Assembly: GCA_015200345.1 (NCBI GenBank)
Contig: CP054187.1
Span: 2,774,470-2,838,469 of the forward strand
Reading direction: 5' to 3'
DNA: 64,000 bases
Origin: Planctomycetia bacterium
Lineage (GTDB): Bacteria; Planctomycetota; Phycisphaerae; UBA1845; UTPLA1
How positions within the stretch are numbered: the first letter of the stretch is position 1; the number at the start of each line of letters is the position of its first letter. Of the stretch, positions 27,401 through 39,909 are shown in pieces. Both the position numbers and the translations under genes were made by a program. The notes beneath the pieces were generated by a model, which had not been told where the DNA came from, did no database searches, and saw only the letters and a program-made list of their open reading frames with translations.

Positions 27401-27728
27401 GATATCAAGTATAACCGCGGGGGCGTCGCGACGCCAGTTCAATCGGATGAATTCGTTTCAGCGGAACGGCGCCGAGGCCGTTGACCGGAACATAGCCGCT
27501 GCGAAACACCGTGTTTTGCGGTCTGGCGAGGTGCCATGCTGCCGCAACCTTCTTGATTGCAAAAAGTTGCGTCGTCTCGACGGCTGGAGACGGTCGGCCG
27601 CAGAGCGGGTTGACAAACCCGCGAAATGGAAGTATTATTGACTTAGAGGTAAAGATATCTATTGAACGGCCGCCGAGCGTCGCCCTGGCCAGGTCCCGGC
27701 ATCGATCGGCCGAAATCGGAGTCGGCTC
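27401..27728. other. Divergent regulatory region
   Basis: This region separates the ferredoxin-TPR gene (minus) from the NnrS-like gene (plus). It contains the promoter/palindrome at 27605-27638 and, next to the minus-strand start, TATACT (27413-27408) and CTTGA-N8-TCAAG (27409-27392, running into the coding start). I see no gene here. Confidence 0.5.
27605..27638 (+). promoter_or_regulatory. NnrS-gene promoter with palindrome over the -35 box
   Basis: Consensus TTGACA (27610-27615), 17 bp, TATTAT (27633-27638). The -35 box sits in the perfect inverted repeat GCGGGTT-GACA-AACCCGC (27605-27622), a good candidate repressor site. Confidence 0.65.
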
Positions 27729-29612
27729 ATGACGTCCCTACCATCATCCCCAGTCATCCATCCCGACCAGATGTTGCCCGATGTGCTCCGGGCCTATCCG
27801 CAGCTTCGTCCCCTGTTTGATCGCTACGGCCTGCGCGGCTGCGGCGGTCCGCACGGTCCGGCCGAAACGATCGCGTATTTCGCCCAGGCGCACGGCGTGG
27901 ACCTTGAACGGTTCCTTCACGAACTGAATCGCGGCCTGCGCGATCCGGGATCCATCCCGGTCACCGAACGAACCGAAGCCGACTCCCTCGACCAATTGGC
28001 AGACACGATTTACCGGCGCTTTTTCAAGGCGGGCATCGCGGTCATCCTGACGGCCGGCGCCGCGTGGGGCGCCTTCCTGCTGCTGCGCATCGGGCTGGGG
28101 CGGTCGTTCACCGCGATTTCGATTCACGACATCAACGCGCACGGGCACGCGCAGATCTTCGGCTGGGTCGGGTTGTTTGTGATGGGATTCGCCTACCAGG
28201 CGTTTCCACGCATGCGGCATACCAGTTTGTGGCGGCCGGACCTTGCTAATTTGAGTTTTTATCTCATGGTCTTTGGCGTAACGGCCCGCGCCGTCGGTGA
28301 ACCGCTTTACGAGTGGCCCCTGATGCGCGAGCTGGCGATCTCCGCGAGCTTCGCCGAAATCGTCGCGATCGCGCTTTTCATCACCGTCCTGTTGCGCACC
28401 TTTCAGCGAAGCGGCAAGCCTTATGCGCCGCACGACGCGTACATCCTCGCTTCGCTGGCGTTTTTCCTGATTCAAGCCGGTTACGATCTCGCCCTCTTAT
28501 ACGCCACGACCACGGCGCCCAGTCACGCCGAGCTTTTGCGCATCATCGCGACCTACCAGGCGCCGCTTCGCGATCTGCAAATCCACGGATTCGCGCTGCT
28601 CATCATCCTCGGCGTCGGCATTCGGATGTTCCCCGCGCTCTTTGGATTTGCCGCGCCCGGTCAACGGCTCGTTCGCAGCGCGCTCGTCGTCCTCGTCTTC
28701 GCCGTCCTCGGCGAGGCCGGATTCTTCCTGATCATGCGGCGATCCGGGAACCACATCTGGGCCATGCCGATGTACGCGGCCATGCTGGCCCTCGCCGGCG
28801 CCAGCATCCTGCTGACTTTTCGTTGGAGATGGCTGGCCCATCCGGCCCAGCGCGATCGCAGTTCGAAATTCGTCCGCGCGGCCGTTGCCTGGCTCCACAC
28901 GTCCATGATCCTGCTCGCCCTCGCGCCGCTCTATATGCAATGGGCGCTTCCCTCGGCGCAGAACCTGTCGGACAGCGGGCAGCACGCCGCCGCGATCGGC
29001 TTCTCGCATGCTTATTACGGCGCCGTCCGTCACGCGATCACCGTCGGGTTCATCAGCCTGATGATTCTCGGCATGGCGGCCAAGATCGTGCCGACGCTGA
29101 ACGGCGTGGATATTCGACTCCTGTCGCCATTGTGGATTCCCTTCGCCCTCGTCAACGTCGGTTGCTTCACGCGGGTCGCGTTCCAGATTGCCACGGATTT
29201 CGGCGATTGGGCGTTTCCCGTCGCCGGCATCAGCGGTTTGCTGGAAGTCTCGGGCATCGCCGTCTGGGGGCTGCATCTGTGGCGGATCATGAACGGGTGG
29301 AAGCCGGCCGAACAACGCGTGCTCGAACGGCCGGCGCGAATCACCGCCGATGACAAGATCGGGCAGATTGTGGAGTGGTACCCGCAGACGCTGCCGCTGC
29401 TGATCGAAAAAGGATTCGCCCCTCTTGCCAATCCGGTCATGCGCAGAACGATGGCCCAGGCGGTCTCGGTGCGAATGGCGGCGGCCCATCACCAGTTGAA
29501 TCTTGATACGCTGCTGGCGGAACTGAATGACGCGGTGCAGCGAGCAAATGGCGAGAACGCGCCGGCGATCCGGCCCAGCGGCGTTTCGCTACCGGTGTTG
29601 CAACATGCTTGA
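27729..29612 (+). CDS. NnrS-family heme-copper membrane protein with DUF1858-like domains at both ends
   Basis: NnrS proteins are multi-helix heme/copper membrane proteins tied to nitric oxide stress and denitrification. This 627-residue version has about twelve hydrophobic helices between residues 95 and 520, with conserved histidines such as HDINAHGHAQIFGW and ALLIILGVGIRMFP. It is flanked by two short helical domains of the DUF1858/ScdA-N kind: residues about 12-70 (MLPDVLRAYPQLRPLFDRYGLRGCGG) and about 540-605 (KIGQIVEWYPQTLPLLIEKGF). The flanking domains at both ends are unusual. A strong promoter lies upstream. The downstream methyltransferase overlaps its stop. Confidence 0.8.
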   Translation: MTSLPSSPVIHPDQMLPDVLRAYPQLRPLFDRYGLRGCGGPHGPAETIAYFAQAHGVDLERFLHELNRGLRDPGSIPVTERTEADSLDQLADTIYRRFFKAGIAVILTAGAAWGAFLLLRIGLGRSFTAISIHDINAHGHAQIFGWVGLFVMGFAYQAFPRMRHTSLWRPDLANLSFYLMVFGVTARAVGEPLYEWPLMRELAISASFAEIVAIALFITVLLRTFQRSGKPYAPHDAYILASLAFFLIQAGYDLALLYATTTAPSHAELLRIIATYQAPLRDLQIHGFALLIILGVGIRMFPALFGFAAPGQRLVRSALVVLVFAVLGEAGFFLIMRRSGNHIWAMPMYAAMLALAGASILLTFRWRWLAHPAQRDRSSKFVRAAVAWLHTSMILLALAPLYMQWALPSAQNLSDSGQHAAAIGFSHAYYGAVRHAITVGFISLMILGMAAKIVPTLNGVDIRLLSPLWIPFALVNVGCFTRVAFQIATDFGDWAFPVAGISGLLEVSGIAVWGLHLWRIMNGWKPAEQRVLERPARITADDKIGQIVEWYPQTLPLLIEKGFAPLANPVMRRTMAQAVSVRMAAAHHQLNLDTLLAELNDAVQRANGENAPAIRPSGVSLPVLQHA

Positions 29613-30462
29613 ACCAGATCGCACCGCCCAGTTCGACGATCTGGCGGCGTTGTACGACCGCCTGGTGGACTGGCCGCGCCGCCTGTCACGGGAGGCGCCG
29701 TTTTTTCGTCGATGGTTTGAGTTGCACGCGGTGCGGCGCGTGGTGGATCTGGCCTGTGGGACGGGCCATCACGCAGCCATGTTCCATTCATGGGGGCTGG
29801 AGGTTACGGGCGTGGATGTCAGCGCCGGGATGCTGGCGCGCTGCCGCGCACGGCATGGCGAAGGCCCGCGCCTGCGCTGGGTGCAGGCGTCGTTCGACCA
29901 GCCGCTGGCCCTGAATGATCCGGCCGATGCCGTGGTTTGCCTCGGCAATTCCCTCGCGCTGGCGGAGGACGATTCCGCGTTGCGGCGCGCGGTGCGAGTC
30001 ATGACGATGGCACTGCGTCCGGGCGGGATCGGCGTGGTACAGGTTCTGAACCTGCAAGCGCTGCCCATCGGTCCGGTTCACTGGCAGAAGGTACGCCGCA
30101 TCGACCAGGATGACCGGTCGGCGGTGCTGCTCAAGGGCGTCCACCGCGTCAACGATCGGGGTTATGTCAGCGTCATCGAGTTGACCATGCGCCCGGACGG
30201 CGGCGTGGACCATCGGGCGCATTCGGCGGGTTTCCTGGAGGTTTCGCGCGCCGCGTTGGAATCCGCGATTGTCGAGTCCGGCGGCACGGTGTGCCGGGTA
30301 CTGGGAGGGTACGACGAGGTCGCGTTCGACGCGCATCAAAGCACCGATTTGCTGGTGGTGTGGCAGGGGCCTGCGGGCGGGGGGTGTGACGCGCGATCGG
30401 TGCGGCTTGACAGGACGCTCCCATCGGCGATACTAAAAGGTGACTTGAGTGTCAAGAGGTAA
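29605..30462 (+). CDS. Class I SAM-dependent methyltransferase
   Basis: A 285-residue Rossmann-fold methyltransferase. Motif I is VVDLACGTGHHAAMF (about residue 44), followed by VTGVDVSAGMLARCRAR and AVVCLGNSLAL. The ATG at 29605 overlaps the end of the NnrS-like gene by eight bases, so translation is coupled and a shared role in nitrogen-oxide metabolism or stress is likely. The substrate is unknown. The 3' end runs into the promoter of the Rrf2 regulator. Confidence 0.8.
   Translation: MLEPDRTAQFDDLAALYDRLVDWPRRLSREAPFFRRWFELHAVRRVVDLACGTGHHAAMFHSWGLEVTGVDVSAGMLARCRARHGEGPRLRWVQASFDQPLALNDPADAVVCLGNSLALAEDDSALRRAVRVMTMALRPGGIGVVQVLNLQALPIGPVHWQKVRRIDQDDRSAVLLKGVHRVNDRGYVSVIELTMRPDGGVDHRAHSAGFLEVSRAALESAIVESGGTVCRVLGGYDEVAFDAHQSTDLLVVWQGPAGGGCDARSVRLDRTLPSAILKGDLSVKR
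30407..30456 (+). promoter_or_regulatory. Promoter and putative auto-operator of the Rrf2 regulator
   Basis: TTGACA (30407-30412), 18 bp, TACTAA (30431-30436). The inverted repeat CTTGA-GTG-TCAAG (30444-30456) lies at the expected transcription start, the usual place for self-repression. Confidence 0.55.
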
Positions 30463-30465
30463 TGA

Positions 30466-30897
30466 ATGCTTTCGATGACCGCCCAGTATGCCCTTCGCGC
30501 CTTCGTGTTCATCGCGAAGCACGGCGAGGAACACCCGGTCCTGGCGAAGGACATCGCCGCCCGCACGGGCGTCCCGCAGCATTACCTTTCACGCATTTTG
30601 CGCGATGCGGTCCGGGCCGGGTTGCTCGATTCGGCACGCGGCGTCGGCGGGGGGTTTCGCCTGGCGCGGCCGGCCCATCGGATCAAGCTGGTGGAGATCC
30701 TCTCCCCGTTTGACGACGTGCTGGATCGCTCGCGGTGCCCGTTTGGTCAGCCCAAGTGCAACGATCAGAAGCCGTGCGGCTTTCATGAGTTCTGGAAGCC
30801 GATATCGACGGCCTATCGCCGGATGCTGGAGCAGACCACGCTGGGCGAGATCGACGAGAAGGGACTTAGCAGTGGAAAAAGCCGCATCGGGACTTGA
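30466..30897 (+). CDS. Rrf2-family [Fe-S] transcriptional regulator, NsrR-like
   Basis: A 143-residue winged-helix regulator: MLSMTAQYALRAFVFIA, recognition helix segment GVPQHYLSRILRDAVRAGLLDSARGVGGGFRLARP, and three cysteines C91, C98 and C104 (C-x6-C-x5-C) that would hold an iron-sulfur cluster as in NsrR/IscR. NsrR senses nitric oxide. Lying between an NnrS-like gene and a nitrite-oxidoreductase-type operon, it is best read as their NO-responsive repressor; this is inference. A short GCATC/GATGC hairpin with a T run overlaps its 3' end. Confidence 0.85.
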   Translation: MLSMTAQYALRAFVFIAKHGEEHPVLAKDIAARTGVPQHYLSRILRDAVRAGLLDSARGVGGGFRLARPAHRIKLVEILSPFDDVLDRSRCPFGQPKCNDQKPCGFHEFWKPISTAYRRMLEQTTLGEIDEKGLSSGKSRIGT

Positions 30898-30908
30898 TGC
30901 TTTTTTTG
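30884..30908 (+). terminator. Weak terminator at the end of the Rrf2 gene
   Basis: GCATC-GGGACTT-GATGC followed by eight T residues. The stem is only 5 bp but the T run is good. It overlaps the stop codon of the regulator. Confidence 0.5.
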
Positions 30909-30919
30909 TGCGGCTATTC

Positions 30920-30948
30920 TTGACAAGGTGATCGTTAGATCATAAATT
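30920..30948 (+). promoter_or_regulatory. Promoter of the Nxr-type operon with palindrome in the spacer
   Basis: TTGACA (30920-30925), 17 bp, TAAATT (30943-30948). The spacer contains TGATC-GTTA-GATCA (30929-30942), reminiscent of Crp/Fnr-type half-sites. A protein bound there would block RNA polymerase. A GGAGG ribosome site for the next gene lies near 30958. Confidence 0.55.
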
Positions 30949-30973
30949 GGTGCTCGCTGGAGGTCCTGACACC

Positions 30974-32746
30974 ATGTTGCCTCGCCGCTTCTCACAACGG
31001 TTCGCCCCGCTCATCTGGGCCTTCACCATCCTCGGCATGTTCTCCTACTGCGCGTCGCAGGTCGTTCGATCGCCCCGGCCTGTCGCGATCCTGGCGTCGA
31101 CCGAGCGCGAGACGCCCCGCGCACGGGAAACATCACCATCATCACCGGGCGAGCACGCGCCGCGACCCGTCGGCACCGGCACCCTCCCGCCGTTGGTCGC
31201 GCGCGGGCAGGCGCTCTTCGCCAAGCATTGCGTCATTTGTCATGGTGAAACGGGTGACGGCCTCGGCAAGTTCGCCTATCTCATGAACCCCCGGCCGCGC
31301 AACTTCAAGCTCGGGAAGTTCAAGCTCACGACCACGCAGAACCTGATCCCGTCTGACCAGGATCTGCTACGGACCATCGTGCGCGGCATGCCCGGATCCG
31401 CCATGCCGCCTTGGGGGCATCTCCCCAGCGCCGATCTGAACGCGCTGGTCGCCTACGTTCGTCATATTCATGTTCAGGCGGTCGAAGCCGAGCTGGCCGC
31501 CGGCGTCGCGGATGGCAGCGTCGCGGCGGACGAAGTTGCCGACCTGCTGGCCCAGCGGACGCAACCGGGTCCACCGATCGTCGTGCCACCGGAACCGGCC
31601 TTTGATGATTTGCGATGGTTCAACGGTCGCCGCGTCTACCTCGAGGCCTGCGCGTCGTGCCATGGCGCCGACGGCCGGCCGCTCCCCGAAGCCGTGAAGG
31701 TCGACGACGAGGGGTATCCCGTGCCGCCCCGGTCGTTTGTCGACGGCATCTTCAAGGGCAGCATGGAGGGGCCGGATTTGTATTGCCGCATCCTCAAAGG
31801 GATGCGCGGCACGCCCATGCCGGCCTCGGAGGGCAATTTTACGAATGACGAAATCTGGGACCTGATTCATTACGTGCAGTCGCTCGCTCGCGAAGGTTCC
31901 CAGGGTCGTGCCCAGCTTCGTCAAAGCACGATCACCGCGCCGCGCGTGGTGGGGGACTTGCCGGCCGATCCGAAGGATGCCGGCTGGAACCAGGCCCGCC
32001 CGGTCTACGTCGGTCTGACGCCGCTGTGGTGGACCGAGCAGCGGATCGAGGGTCTGGTCGTCCAGGCGCTGCACAACGATGACGAACTGGCTCTGCGTCT
32101 CACGTGGCTGGATCCGACGGTCGACGCCCGCGCCGTCAAGACCGAGGAGTTTCGCGATGCCGTCGCGATACAGTTTTCGCTCTCCAGCGATCCGCCCTTC
32201 TACATGGGCGACGCCACCCAGCACGGCGGAGTCAACATCTGGATGTGGAAGGCCGACCGCGAACGGAACATCGCCGAGGGCTATCAGGACGTGGACGCGG
32301 CGTTCCCGCAGCGCGCCGTGGACCTGTACGACGAGTGCCCCATACGTGCCAAAGATATGTCACTCACGGACTGGCCGCACGGCGCCATCACCGAACACAA
32401 TCCGACGTACATCACCGCCTGGGGCGCGGGCAACCTGGTGGCCGATCCGACCCTGAAGACGCCGGTCGAGTGCCTCGTGGCGCGCGGGCCGGGGACGCTG
32501 GCCGGCAAGCCCGCCAACGTGCAGGCGGTGCGGGGTCGCGCGGTGTACGAGCGCGGCGTGTGGATGGTGCAATTGCAGCGCACGCTCGAAGTTTCCTGCG
32601 ACCCCGACAGCCCCGCCCAGACGGACGAGCGCGTCTTCCGTGCCGGCGATTACCTGCCGGTTTCCTTTGCCATCTGGGACGGCGGCGCCGGCGACCGCGA
32701 CGGCAAGAAGAACATCAGCATCTGGCAGCGACTGGTCATCGAATGA
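30974..32746 (+). CDS. Diheme cytochrome c fused to type II DMSO-reductase gamma (heme b-binding) domain
   Basis: A 590-residue exported protein with an N-terminal hydrophobic segment (about 11-31). Two cytochrome c domains follow, with CVICH (C86) and CASCH (C226) and methionine ligand candidates in GSAMPPWG and GTPMPASEG. The last 270 residues read as an ethylbenzene-dehydrogenase/NxrC-like gamma domain (PLWWTEQRIEGLVVQALHNDDELALRLTW, then DAVAIQFSLS and GGVNIWMWKAD). In type II DMSO-reductase enzymes this subunit takes electrons from the beta subunit. The attached c-type hemes give a direct exit to soluble carriers. First gene of the operon, 50 bp before nxrA. Confidence 0.85.
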   Translation: MLPRRFSQRFAPLIWAFTILGMFSYCASQVVRSPRPVAILASTERETPRARETSPSSPGEHAPRPVGTGTLPPLVARGQALFAKHCVICHGETGDGLGKFAYLMNPRPRNFKLGKFKLTTTQNLIPSDQDLLRTIVRGMPGSAMPPWGHLPSADLNALVAYVRHIHVQAVEAELAAGVADGSVAADEVADLLAQRTQPGPPIVVPPEPAFDDLRWFNGRRVYLEACASCHGADGRPLPEAVKVDDEGYPVPPRSFVDGIFKGSMEGPDLYCRILKGMRGTPMPASEGNFTNDEIWDLIHYVQSLAREGSQGRAQLRQSTITAPRVVGDLPADPKDAGWNQARPVYVGLTPLWWTEQRIEGLVVQALHNDDELALRLTWLDPTVDARAVKTEEFRDAVAIQFSLSSDPPFYMGDATQHGGVNIWMWKADRERNIAEGYQDVDAAFPQRAVDLYDECPIRAKDMSLTDWPHGAITEHNPTYITAWGAGNLVADPTLKTPVECLVARGPGTLAGKPANVQAVRGRAVYERGVWMVQLQRTLEVSCDPDSPAQTDERVFRAGDYLPVSFAIWDGGAGDRDGKKNISIWQRLVIE

Positions 32747-32796
32747 CGCAAGGCCCGGGGCGCGCCCCCGAACGGACCGGTGAGGGAGTATGCAAC

Positions 32797-36309
<3,513 letters not shown>

Positions 36310-36311
36310 TC

Positions 36312-36635
36312 ATGCCCTACGACGACCCCGACCCGGCGGATCCTCTGACGCTCCATGGCATTGAGCTGCCGACCGACGATGCCGAGGCCGTGCGTGATAT
36401 GGCCGCGTGTTACATCGAAGAGTATTTCCGGCTGGGGCTAAGCGCCCAGGCCGTGGCATCGATGTTCGAGCGCGGTGAATTCGCCGGTCCGAGCATGGCG
36501 CTGCAACAACTGGGGCCGGAGATGATATCAGAAATGATTGCCGAGCAGGCCGTCGTTCGCGGCCCGCGCGGCGGGCGCGTTCAGGTGGATCAACAGCCGC
36601 AGGGCACGCTACGCCTGCCGGTGCTGGAACGCTAG
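36312..36635 (+). CDS. Small unknown protein between nxrA and nxrB
   Basis: A 107-residue acidic, mostly helical protein with no signal peptide, cysteine or membrane segment. It starts two bases after nxrA and ends nine bases before nxrB, so it is certainly part of the operon. Segments: HGIELPTDDAEAVRDMAACYIEEYFRLGLSAQAVASMFERGEFAGPSMALQQLG. I do not recognise the family. Position between the two main subunits suggests an assembly or small accessory subunit. Confidence 0.75.
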   Translation: MPYDDPDPADPLTLHGIELPTDDAEAVRDMAACYIEEYFRLGLSAQAVASMFERGEFAGPSMALQQLGPEMISEMIAEQAVVRGPRGGRVQVDQQPQGTLRLPVLER

Positions 36636-36644
36636 GAGCCGATC

Positions 36645-37922
<1,278 letters not shown>

Positions 37923-38661
37923 CCCCCCGGACTGGATCGCGGTCGCCAAGCTGGCGCGCTTCCTCGCGGCCGCCTTTTGCTCGCCGCGGACGGCCGCACG
38001 CATCGTGCGCGGAGGATCCGGCGTGCGGAATGAATTGCTCGCGGCGGCCGGGAACGCGGGAATCACCGCCGATCGCATCCGCAGGCTGTTCGATGGAAAC
38101 GCTTCGACGGACGATGCCGAGCGCGCCATCGACCGCGTGGTCGGGCACACCGTGCGCAGCGAGTGCCCGCCCTATGAGCTGGAGTATCGCTCGGCGGAAG
38201 TCTTCCAGGCCAGCCAGACGTTGGCGGACGTGGCCGGTTTCTATCGCGCGTTCGGGTTTGAGGCCGCCGGTCCGGTGGCCGAGCGACCGGATCACGCCGC
38301 CACCCAATGGGAGTTCATCGCCGTGCTCTGCATGAAAGCCTCCCTGGCCACGCGGGAAGCCGACCGCACTGGCTGCATCCAGGCGCTGCGGAGTTTCCTG
38401 ACGGATCACGCCGCCGCGTGGATGCCCGCCTTCTTCGCGCGTGTGCAAAAGGTGGACGAAGGCGGGTTTCTCTCGCACGCCGCGGACCTCGGCGATGCGT
38501 TGCTTCGCCGATTGAGCGCTCACTTCGATGTACCGATCGGTCCGGCCTGGCTCGAACTTCGTCCCACCGACGAGGAAGACACGACCATCTCCTGCGGCGC
38601 GCCCGGCGCGGTGGAGCTGGGTCCGAATCTCGCCGCGGCGATGGAAGCGAGAGCGTGAAGC

Positions 38662-39651
38662 ATGGAACTGATCCTCCAACCCGGCCTCGTCGAGCGAATC
38701 GTCTTCGAAGCTGCGCGACGCGACGAAATTCTGCGGCCCCACTATGAGCGGCAGTTCGCCCAATGCCACGAACACCGCACCGGCGACCAGCGCGATCGCG
38801 CCTTCGCCGAGTTGCACCGGCGATGGTTCACCGAGCTTGGGCTGGATCAGTTGATCGTCGACCTCGCGCGAGGATTCCCCCATGTGCGCGAGCAGGTCGG
38901 CCGACTTGTCGTCGCACAAGCGCCCGGCCCTCGCGCCCAGACATCGGAGCTTTATGGCGCGCCGGATCGCTACACCATCGTCCTCACAATCGCCCCGTCT
39001 CTCTTGCTCGATCGCCCCGCTTTTGCATACTGGGCCGGACACGAATTGCTCCGAATGGACGACCTGCTCAATCCGGCTTTCGGACATCATCCCGGCGAAC
39101 GACCCGTCGGCCACACCGTTGCGGCCCAAGCGCTGATGACCGATCGCTTCGCCATTCTCTGGGCCATCAGCATCGACGCGCGCCTCGAACGCCGCGGGGT
39201 GCTGCCGGGCACCGTTCGTTCGGTCCGCGCCAGGGAGCTTGCAAATGCATTTGCACTCCGTGATTCACCCGCCGCACTCTCCGGCACGTTTGACGACTTG
39301 TGGCAGCGATGGGCCGACTCACCTCCCACTCATGCCCAGCTCATGGATCTCGCGCGGACCGGGCTGACCGCCTCACGCGAACCAATGGTCGAGTCAGGCA
39401 GTGCCCGGTGTCCGCCGGCCGGGGCCTTGTGTCCGCTTTGCAGGTTTCCGACTTTCGATTGGACGTATTCCGCAAGGGAATTAAAGTGTCTGCATGCCGA
39501 TCTCTGCGCCGACTTTCCTGACTGGTCGCCGCATGAACCGATCTGCAGCCGTTGTGCGGAAGTCTACCGGGCCGGTGCGCGGCACCGCCTGAAAACATCA
39601 ATTTCTGACGGCTCGTCGATTGCGACAGCCGGCCATCGAAGGAGCGAATGA
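38662..39651 (+). CDS. Unknown protein with C-terminal zinc-ribbon-like cysteines
   Basis: A 329-residue protein of no family I can name. It starts three bases after the chaperone stop and is plainly in the operon. The central part has AYWAGHELLRMDDLLNPAFGHHPG, a histidine/acid-rich segment that could bind metal. The last 90 residues hold CPLCRFPTFDW and then CSRCAEVYRAGARHR, two CxxC knuckles like a zinc ribbon, with two more cysteines between. There is no signal peptide. A maturation or metal-delivery role for the molybdoenzyme is possible; this is a guess from position. Confidence 0.7.
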   Translation: MELILQPGLVERIVFEAARRDEILRPHYERQFAQCHEHRTGDQRDRAFAELHRRWFTELGLDQLIVDLARGFPHVREQVGRLVVAQAPGPRAQTSELYGAPDRYTIVLTIAPSLLLDRPAFAYWAGHELLRMDDLLNPAFGHHPGERPVGHTVAAQALMTDRFAILWAISIDARLERRGVLPGTVRSVRARELANAFALRDSPAALSGTFDDLWQRWADSPPTHAQLMDLARTGLTASREPMVESGSARCPPAGALCPLCRFPTFDWTYSARELKCLHADLCADFPDWSPHEPICSRCAEVYRAGARHRLKTSISDGSSIATAGHRRSE

Positions 39652-39819
39652 ATGCCCCCGTTTGTGGACAGCTTTGGCGATCAGTTTGGCGCGGTTCTTA
39701 TCAACTCGTTCGGCACGATCCTCGCGGGGTTTTTCGGCGGCATCCTCAATGCGTTCATCAGTGGCGTCCTCACGCCGCTCTTCAAAGCCATCGCCGAGGG
39801 ACTTGGCATCCCGATGTGA
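39652..39819 (+). CDS. 55-residue hydrophobic small protein
   Basis: ATG directly abuts the stop codon of the upstream gene, with AAGGAGCG as ribosome site. The product has an amphipathic, glycine- and phenylalanine-rich core (FGAVLINSFGTILAGFFGGILNAFISGVLTPLFKAIAEG), suggesting one or two membrane-associated helices. Family unknown. Its place in the Nxr-type operon, before the porin gene, argues that it is real. Confidence 0.6.
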   Translation: MPPFVDSFGDQFGAVLINSFGTILAGFFGGILNAFISGVLTPLFKAIAEGLGIPM

Positions 39820-39909
39820 CGCATGTCCTTCGTCCGTCCGGCCCGGGTCGGCGGTCTGCCGTCGCGCGGGAGAGCCGCTTGTGTCACACAACAATGAGAT
39901 GCCACATCC

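Noticed and set aside
28313..29353. Long second plus-strand frame inside the NnrS-like gene
   Set aside because: Arg/His/Pro-rich shadow of the membrane protein frame; no start with a ribosome site.
32104..32796. Upstream extension of the nxrA frame
   Set aside because: It overlaps the gamma-cytochrome gene in another frame and reads as Arg/Gly-rich shadow. ATG 32797 has a ribosome site and begins a Tat signal.
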